This document shows positions 58,554 through 64,000 of a stretch of DNA of 64,000 bases, piece after piece. Source of the DNA: Deinandra increscens subsp. villosa. Its lineage: Eukaryota; Streptophyta; Magnoliopsida; Asterales; Asteraceae. The notes beneath the pieces are model-generated. The model was not told where the DNA came from and did no database searches. It was given only the letters and a program-made list of their open reading frames with translations. The stretch covers positions 39,829,279-39,893,278 of the forward strand of contig JBCNJP010000006.1 of NCBI GenBank assembly GCA_039602395.1, read 5' to 3'. The position numbers and the translations under genes were made by a program. Every line of letters begins with the position of its first letter. The first letter of the stretch is position 1.

Positions 58554-59995
58554 TGTGGCGACTTGTGAAGAGGCCAGAAGACAAGAAGGTTATTCCTACG
58601 AGGTGGTTATATAAGAACAAAAAGGATGACACTGGAATAATTGTTAGAAACAAGGCGAGATTGATAGTACAAGGGCACAGGCAAGTTCATGGGATTGACT
58701 ATGATGAGGTATACGCTCCGGTGGCAAGATTGGAAGCAATTCGGATCTTTCTGGCTGTGGCAACGTATCTCAATTTTACGGTGCATCAGATGGATGTGAA
58801 GACTGCCTTCCTTTATGCAGAGATGAATGAATAAGTTTATGTAACTCAACCACCAGGGTTCATAGAAGAGGAAAATCTAGACCATGTTTATCTGCTGGAT
58901 AAAGCCTTGTATGATTTGCATCAAGCTCCGCGCACCTGGTATGAAACTCTGTCCAATCACTTGGTGGAGAATGGATACACAAGAGGAGTGGTTGATCAAA
59001 CATTGTTTAGGAAGAGGGTGAAGGAGGACATAATCATGGTGCAAGTTTATGTAGATGACATTATCTACGGGTCAACAAACGAGGAATTGTGCACTGAATT
59101 TGAAGAGATTAGGAGGAAGAAGTTTGAAATGAGTGACCAAGGGGAGATGAGTTTCTTTCTTGCATTACAAGTAAAACAGGATGAATCGGGAATTCTTATT
59201 CATCAGGCAAAGTATGTGAATGTGATTCTGGAGAAATTCAAGATGCAGGATTGCAAGCCCATTTCCACTCCCATGGCATCCAGGCCAATTTTCTCAGCTG
59301 ATCTCGATGGGGAATCAGTGAGTGAATTCCAGTATCGGTTGATGATTGGATCACTTATGTACTTGACAGCCAGCAGGCCAGACATCATGCATGCAGTTTG
59401 TGTGTGTGCACGCTATCAGGCTAATCCTAAACTTTCACATTTATCTGCTGTTAAGCGTATCTTTAGGTATCTGAAGGGAAAGCCTAGGCTTGGTCTTTGG
59501 TACCCAAAGAACACTGATTTTCAATTTTATGCTTTTACTGACAGTGATTATGGAGGTAGTGACCTTGACAGGAAATCTACTACTGGAGGATGTCAGTACC
59601 TGGGAGATAGGCTCATTTCTTGGCAGAGCAAAAAGCAGCATACCGTATCAAAATCAACAGCCGAAGCTGAATACGTGGCAGCATCTGCTGGTACCTCACA
59701 GGTAGTATGGATCCAAAATCAGCTCACAGATTACGGTATGGAATTCGTTAACACTCCTATCTATTGTGATAACGCTGCTGCTCTGGAAATTGTCTTAAAC
59801 CCCGTCCAACATTCCAAAACCAAGCATATAGACATAAAGGTACATTTTATTCGTGATTGCTATGATCGGGAGTTAATTCAGCTTCAAAAGGTAAGCTCCG
59901 ATCAGAATGTTTCGGACATTTTTACAAAACCCCTTCCTCGTCCAAATTTTGAATCATGTGTTGAAGGCCTAAAGATGATTGCCTTCGAGGAATGA
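58554..59995 (+). pseudogene. Copia A RT and RNase H; one nonsense codon
   Basis: Resumes the Copia A pol frame right after the hAT duplication. RT: IPTRWLYKNKKDDTG, NKARLIVQGHRQ, APVARLEAIRIFLA, HQMDVKTAFLYAEM, then a TAA at 58832-58834, then QPPGFIEEE, QAPRTWYETL and VQVYVDDIIYGSTN (the YVDD site). RNase H: FTDSDYGG, RKSTTGGCQYLG, STAEAEYVAASAG, and QHSKTKHIDIKVHFIRD at the end. Stops at 59995. This enzyme copies RNA into cDNA in the particle. The single nonsense codon, the one in gag and the nested insertion make this copy dead. Confidence 0.92.
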
Positions 59996-62041
59996 TCTGA
60001 TCATTTTGTTTTTGTACAAAGTCTTATGTTATTTATTTAAAAAAAAATGAAAAATGACTGAAAAACTGAGTCTTATTTCAAAAGTCTCACAAAAACAGGG
60101 GAAGAAATGGTGCTGGTTGAACTAAAAAGTTTTTATGATGTCTTTTGATAGGACGTGCAAAAATGTTCAAAGACAGTCGGAGACTGACACGTGTAAGGCT
60201 AATGTGAAAGACTGCTCAAAGATGATATGTCGGTAAGCTCAACCAAAACTATGACCATCTATGTAAGTGCAGTAATCCTAAACTCTATAAATATTTAGTT
60301 TCCCATCCTAGTCTACATGGTTTAAAAAACTGAGTCCCGGCAAAAATGGGTTGAGAGTGGTATTTACCTAGTATTCACTCTCTCACACGCCATGCTTATA
60401 CTGTATATGACAACACCACAGAAAAAGAAAAAGAAAAAGGAATTCAAAAAAAAATTGAAAATTGTGAAAAAGAAAAGGAAAAAGAAAAGAAAAGAAAATA
60501 AAATTATTCTGTTGGTCTTCTCTGCGTGCTTATGCGGCCGACCTGATCACCAACTGATAATTCATGAAAATAGAAATAAGTGGTAGTCAAAGCAGTGTTG
60601 CATGGTTCCTCAAGTTGGGGGTTTGTGAATCCTCAATAAACTCTGAGGTTGGGTAGGTTTTGCTATGAAAAATTGGGTGTGGGGACGGTTAAACATGTCG
60701 GTAAAATTGTACCATATTTAAGCACTTAACTGGATGTGAGTTTATGTGTTCAAATCACCTGGCAATTGTCTAGAGCGTCAAGTAACGGAAGCTGAAAAGG
60801 GTTCCTCAGTCAAAGACTCGTCAGATATTATCAATGAAAATTACCAGCACCAGGTAAGTAAATATTCAATTTCCGCGGTAAGTTTGTAAATATTTAAATT
60901 TGGGTTTTCTTTTGTCTGTTTAAAATTTTTATTTTTTTTAAAATTTTTATGATCATGGTCAGATACTCGGGGTATGAGTCTGAGGGGAAGTTTTGTGAAT
61001 TCTCAAAGTTTTAAAATTACCAAGTTTTATGAGAATCATCATCATTTTTAAGTTTGGGGTGAACTTAAATGTTTTAAAAGGTTGAGGGGGCTGAATGAAA
61101 GTTTTTTAAAAGATTTTTGGTTCTTGAGGGGTCAAAGTGTAACTTTCTTTTCATAAACCTTGTTTCCGGTTTATTCATCTCCATTTACGATCCCTTTCTC
61201 CTTTCTCTTGTTTACGATTCCGTCTCCAAACCCTAACCTCCGCCGCTTCACTCGCCGGAAAACCCTCATCTAACCATCTCCGACCACCTCCGGGTAATCC
61301 AACCACACCGTCGTTCTCGGCATCGAATTCCGACCAAAACCCCCTTTCTCATTCTTCTGTTTTCTCAGATTTCACCGTCGATTCTAGGCTTTGCTGTTCG
61401 AACCCTAACCCGTCTTCATCCTTCAATTTTACCATCCTCGAGTCGGTTTATCAAGTTTTTGAAGTCGTTTCTGGGTTCTCAAGTGTTTTAAGGTAGTTAT
61501 TGGTGTTTATCTTGCGTTTTTGTGATGAATGACCTATTTACGAGTTATTTGCAGGTGTGAAAATGGAGTCTTTGGTTGTTTACGATCGGTGTTGTGGAGA
61601 AGACGACTGTTGGGTCGTTTACGATGCATGTTTACGACTTCTATATTTACGATGGACGTTTACGATCGGCGATAACGACAAAGCTGTTTACGATTGGGCC
61701 TTGACTAGTTTTCGGTGTTTATGATTGGATTTATTGTTTACGATTGGACCTAATTTAAACCAGTCGTGAACCCGTTATTGGATCGTAAACCCATATGCAG
61801 AATCGTAAACCTACTTAAAATTGAATTAAATTCATAAACACCTAATTTTCTTTTAAATCTCATCAAACTTATTTTTTTTTAAGTTAAAATTAATGGTGTT
61901 TGTGAATTTTGTGAGTATAAATCAAATATTTTCCCTGAAAGTTTAAATTGAAACTTTGTGATCTTCAAAAGTAAAATTTGAACTTCAATTGGACAACGTC
62001 AAGGGTTAATAAACATAATTGCTCTTTAATGAACAAGTCTG
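59996..62041 (+). other. spacer between Copia A pol and the extra ORF, with GTTTACGA words
   Basis: No gene supported. 60420-60510 is a purine-rich (A/G) tract. From about 61140 the sequence looks like a gene leader (pyrimidine-rich, with AACCCTAACC words). About 61180-61815 holds nine TTTACGA words and two inverse ones, repeating the signal of the 5' leader. This spacer may hold a promoter or leader for the following ORF. Confidence 0.6.
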
Positions 62042-64000
62042 ATGCATATGTCTTGTCTTTCTCAGATGGCATACGAGATGCTCGACGAAGAGATTAAGTT
62101 TGAACCGGATCATTGCATTCCAGCATATCTTGAAGATCCTCCGGAGAAGCATATGGAACTATTTTATTCTCTGGTGGCCGGGATGAATACTTGCAAGATA
62201 AACCATGCCCTGAGGACGAATGTGCTTATTGATGAGATGCTTGTGAGGGAGTTCTGGGGTTCTGCTAGAGCTGATGCAGATAAAACAACAATTACTGCAA
62301 GGATTCAAAAAAGGGAGATTGTGATTAAGGAGGATGACATCAGAAAAGGGCTGAACATCAATGATCGTGCTATCGATCCGATTGAATATTCAAAGGAAGT
62401 TGTTTTGGCGGGTGCTCAATCCATGGGTTATGAAGGAAAATTCCCGCCTATCTTTAAGAAGCTGTTGCCGCATTACTGGAGATGCCTGGCTCATTACATG
62501 CAGAAATATTTTTTGGGCAAAAGAACAAGCTTCGATCAACTCAACAAGCTACATGGAACTGCATTCGTCGCATTGGCCTTGGATTGGAACTTCAATTTCT
62601 CCAAGATGATGTTATTAGATTGGATAGGCAATGCTGACCTGAGCGCACGTGAACAGTTCCTGATGACACCAAGGTTTGTACAAATGGTGGTCATGAAGAA
62701 ATACCCAGTGATTGAAGAAAGGGTAGAAAAGTTGGACATAAAAGTGATGGATTGTGGGGTATTTGGTCTACAAACCCAAGATAGAAAGGGTAAAAACAGT
62801 TTTCAAGGAAGACTTGAATGGGTTAAGAGGGGTGCATTTCCCGAGGTAGCCAGGGAACAAGAGTTTGAAGAGCCTGAGCCAGAAGCCGATGTGCCAACTG
62901 TTAATGCATCAGTTGCAGAAGATCAAGATATAACAGCAACTCCAGCTGTTAATGTGCAAGAAGAAGATGAGGTGATCCCTTCGGATGAAGAGAACATTAT
63001 GGACGACATCTTCCCAACTTATGAAAATGTTGATGATGATGACATATATGGGAATTTGGGACCCATCAGTTACAAGAGATCAAGGGATGACATGCACATG
63101 TCTTCAAGCAGCGATGTAACCCCTGCCGAGCTGAGTCTGAATATGGAGGATGTACTTGAAGAACCCATCACTGCTCGTGAACCATCTCCAAGGAAGAAGA
63201 CTGATCCAAGAAGCATAAGGTTCAAATTTACAACGACTAGCTCAAGTCTGTTAATGGTCCATCCATCAGAGTCTAGCTCTCAAAGTCAACCTACTCAAGA
63301 AGAAAACCCTGCACAAACTGCTGAAGTTCAACCTGCCCTAGTACAGACTGAAGGTCCTCTTCTGACCGAACGTAGCCCTGTTCGGGAAGAAAGGCAATTT
63401 CTGGAAGTTGATAACACTTTTGTTGTACCCAGTCCAGTGAGAGTGAGCGTCTCAACTGTGACAAGCCAGCCACCGACCATGCCTAGCTTTCGTCCATTCC
63501 AAGCTGCTGAGCTGCCAATCGAAATGAGGATAAGCGCTGATCCTCATATTAACTTTCTAATGTCTCAGAACAGAATCAGAGAGAATGAGATAAAAGCTCT
63601 CCAGGTTGAAAACAGAAGATTACAAGAGAAGGAGGTGGCAGACAAGAACAAAATGAAGTACCTTTATGTGGCCCTGATGGACTTGAAGAAGAAATTTACT
63701 GGTTTAAAGAGTGTTGTGGAGTCCAACACTTCAGGTGCCGCAGGTCAAAGTTCATCTCTAAGGAGTGCAAGGTGCAGAAACTGTAAATGAAGATGAAGGA
63801 GATGACACGATTGATATGTCTGACTATGCCCGTAGTGGAAGGGTCATCTCCAAAGCACCAGAAGGTCATGACAACTGGTTCAAGGAGTTCTTTCAAGGAC
63901 CAGCCCCCACTCAATACACCATTGATGTGGGTGAAAACTCAATTAACAAAAGAGGGAGTCGTGTACCCATTCTGTGCTGGCACTATGATTCTGAGAAGAA
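62042..64000 (+). CDS. extra (accessory) ORF of Copia A, unknown function, runs off the window
   Basis: First Met at 62042; MAYEMLDEEIKFEPDHCIP at 62066 may be the real start. Residues ~10-270 form a compact domain (FYSLVAGMNTCKINHALRT, FPPIFKKLLPHYWRCLAHYM, FVALALDWNFNFSKMMLLDW) that resembles the uncharacterised plant 'transposon protein' domain found beside Asteraceae Copia pols. Then come an acidic, Ser/Pro-rich linker and a C-terminal coiled coil (~525-560; IKALQVENRRLQEKE). The frame shifts by one near 63762-63790 and stays open in the new frame to the window end (DYARSGRVISKAPEGHDNWF). No signal peptide or membrane helix is evident, so an envelope role is not supported. Same strand as pol. 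Confidence 0.65.

Larger units (their letters stand above)
33377..64000 (+). mobile_element. Copia A: SIRE/Maximus-like retrotransposon with extra 3' ORF; right end outside window
   Basis: 5' LTR (33377-33755), initiator-Met primer site, a long leader, an oversized gag with two zinc knuckles, protease, integrase, then RT and RNase H after a 19-kb nested insertion. A further ORF starts at 62042. Order PR-INT-RT-RH defines Copia. The long gag and the extra ORF after pol suggest the SIRE/Maximus lineage (inference). Inserted into the gag-protease linker of Copia B. The 3' LTR is not in the window. Confidence 0.85.

Overview
The window is a repeat-dominated stretch of plant nuclear DNA. It is AT-rich, full of (TA)n arrays and LTR retrotransposons, and I see no ordinary host gene, tRNA, rRNA or CRISPR. 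The style of the elements (UBN2-type Copia gags, a Tekay/Del-like chromovirus, an Athila-like gag-protease element, MULE genes with a DUF1985-like plus Ulp1 protease protein) fits a eudicot. An Asteraceae species is my best guess, from the overall look of the protein families; that is inference, not proof.

Layout, left part. 1-8.1 kb is the right part of a Mutator-like (MULE) element: the tail of a transposase, two small divergently transcribed genes of unknown function, and a decayed Ulp1-protease gene on the minus strand. 8.1-12.0 kb is a train of seven short non-autonomous elements, each bounded by (TA)n. 12.0-16.6 kb is a non-autonomous Helitron. 17.15-17.74 kb is an LTR start followed by a 500-base assembly gap. 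17.7-19.9 kb is a second, truncated copy of the Ulp1 gene. 20-21.5 kb holds MITEs and a palindromic motif cluster. 21.8-23.9 kb holds a second, decayed divergent small-gene pair. 24.4-25.4 kb holds two more MITEs, and 25.5-27.3 kb a minus-strand Gypsy LTR.

Layout, right part. Two related Copia elements (27.35 and 31.04 kb) flank a minus-strand Gypsy gag-PR-RT fragment. From 31 kb to the window end there is a five-level nest: Copia B contains Copia A (SIRE-like, 33.4 kb to beyond the end). Copia A contains a ~404-bp hAT MITE, the MITE contains a chromovirus (39.5-58.3 kb), and the chromovirus contains an Athila-like gag-protease element (44.4-52.5 kb). Target-site duplications and LTR divergence support this order. 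Copia A resumes at 58.55 kb with RT and RNase H, and carries an extra ORF at 62.0 kb.

The most interesting signal is shared by several unrelated elements: each carries its own short 'word' many times over. The Ulp1-MULE is studded with GGTGTT. The second small-gene module is studded with ACGCA instead. The LTR families carry GTTTACGA (Copia A), TTCGG (Copia B and C), GCGAAAC (chromovirus) and GGCGTATCGCC (Athila-like). For the MULE modules this resembles the motif arrays recognised by VANC anti-silencing proteins of Arabidopsis VANDAL elements; whether a similar system works here is a hypothesis.
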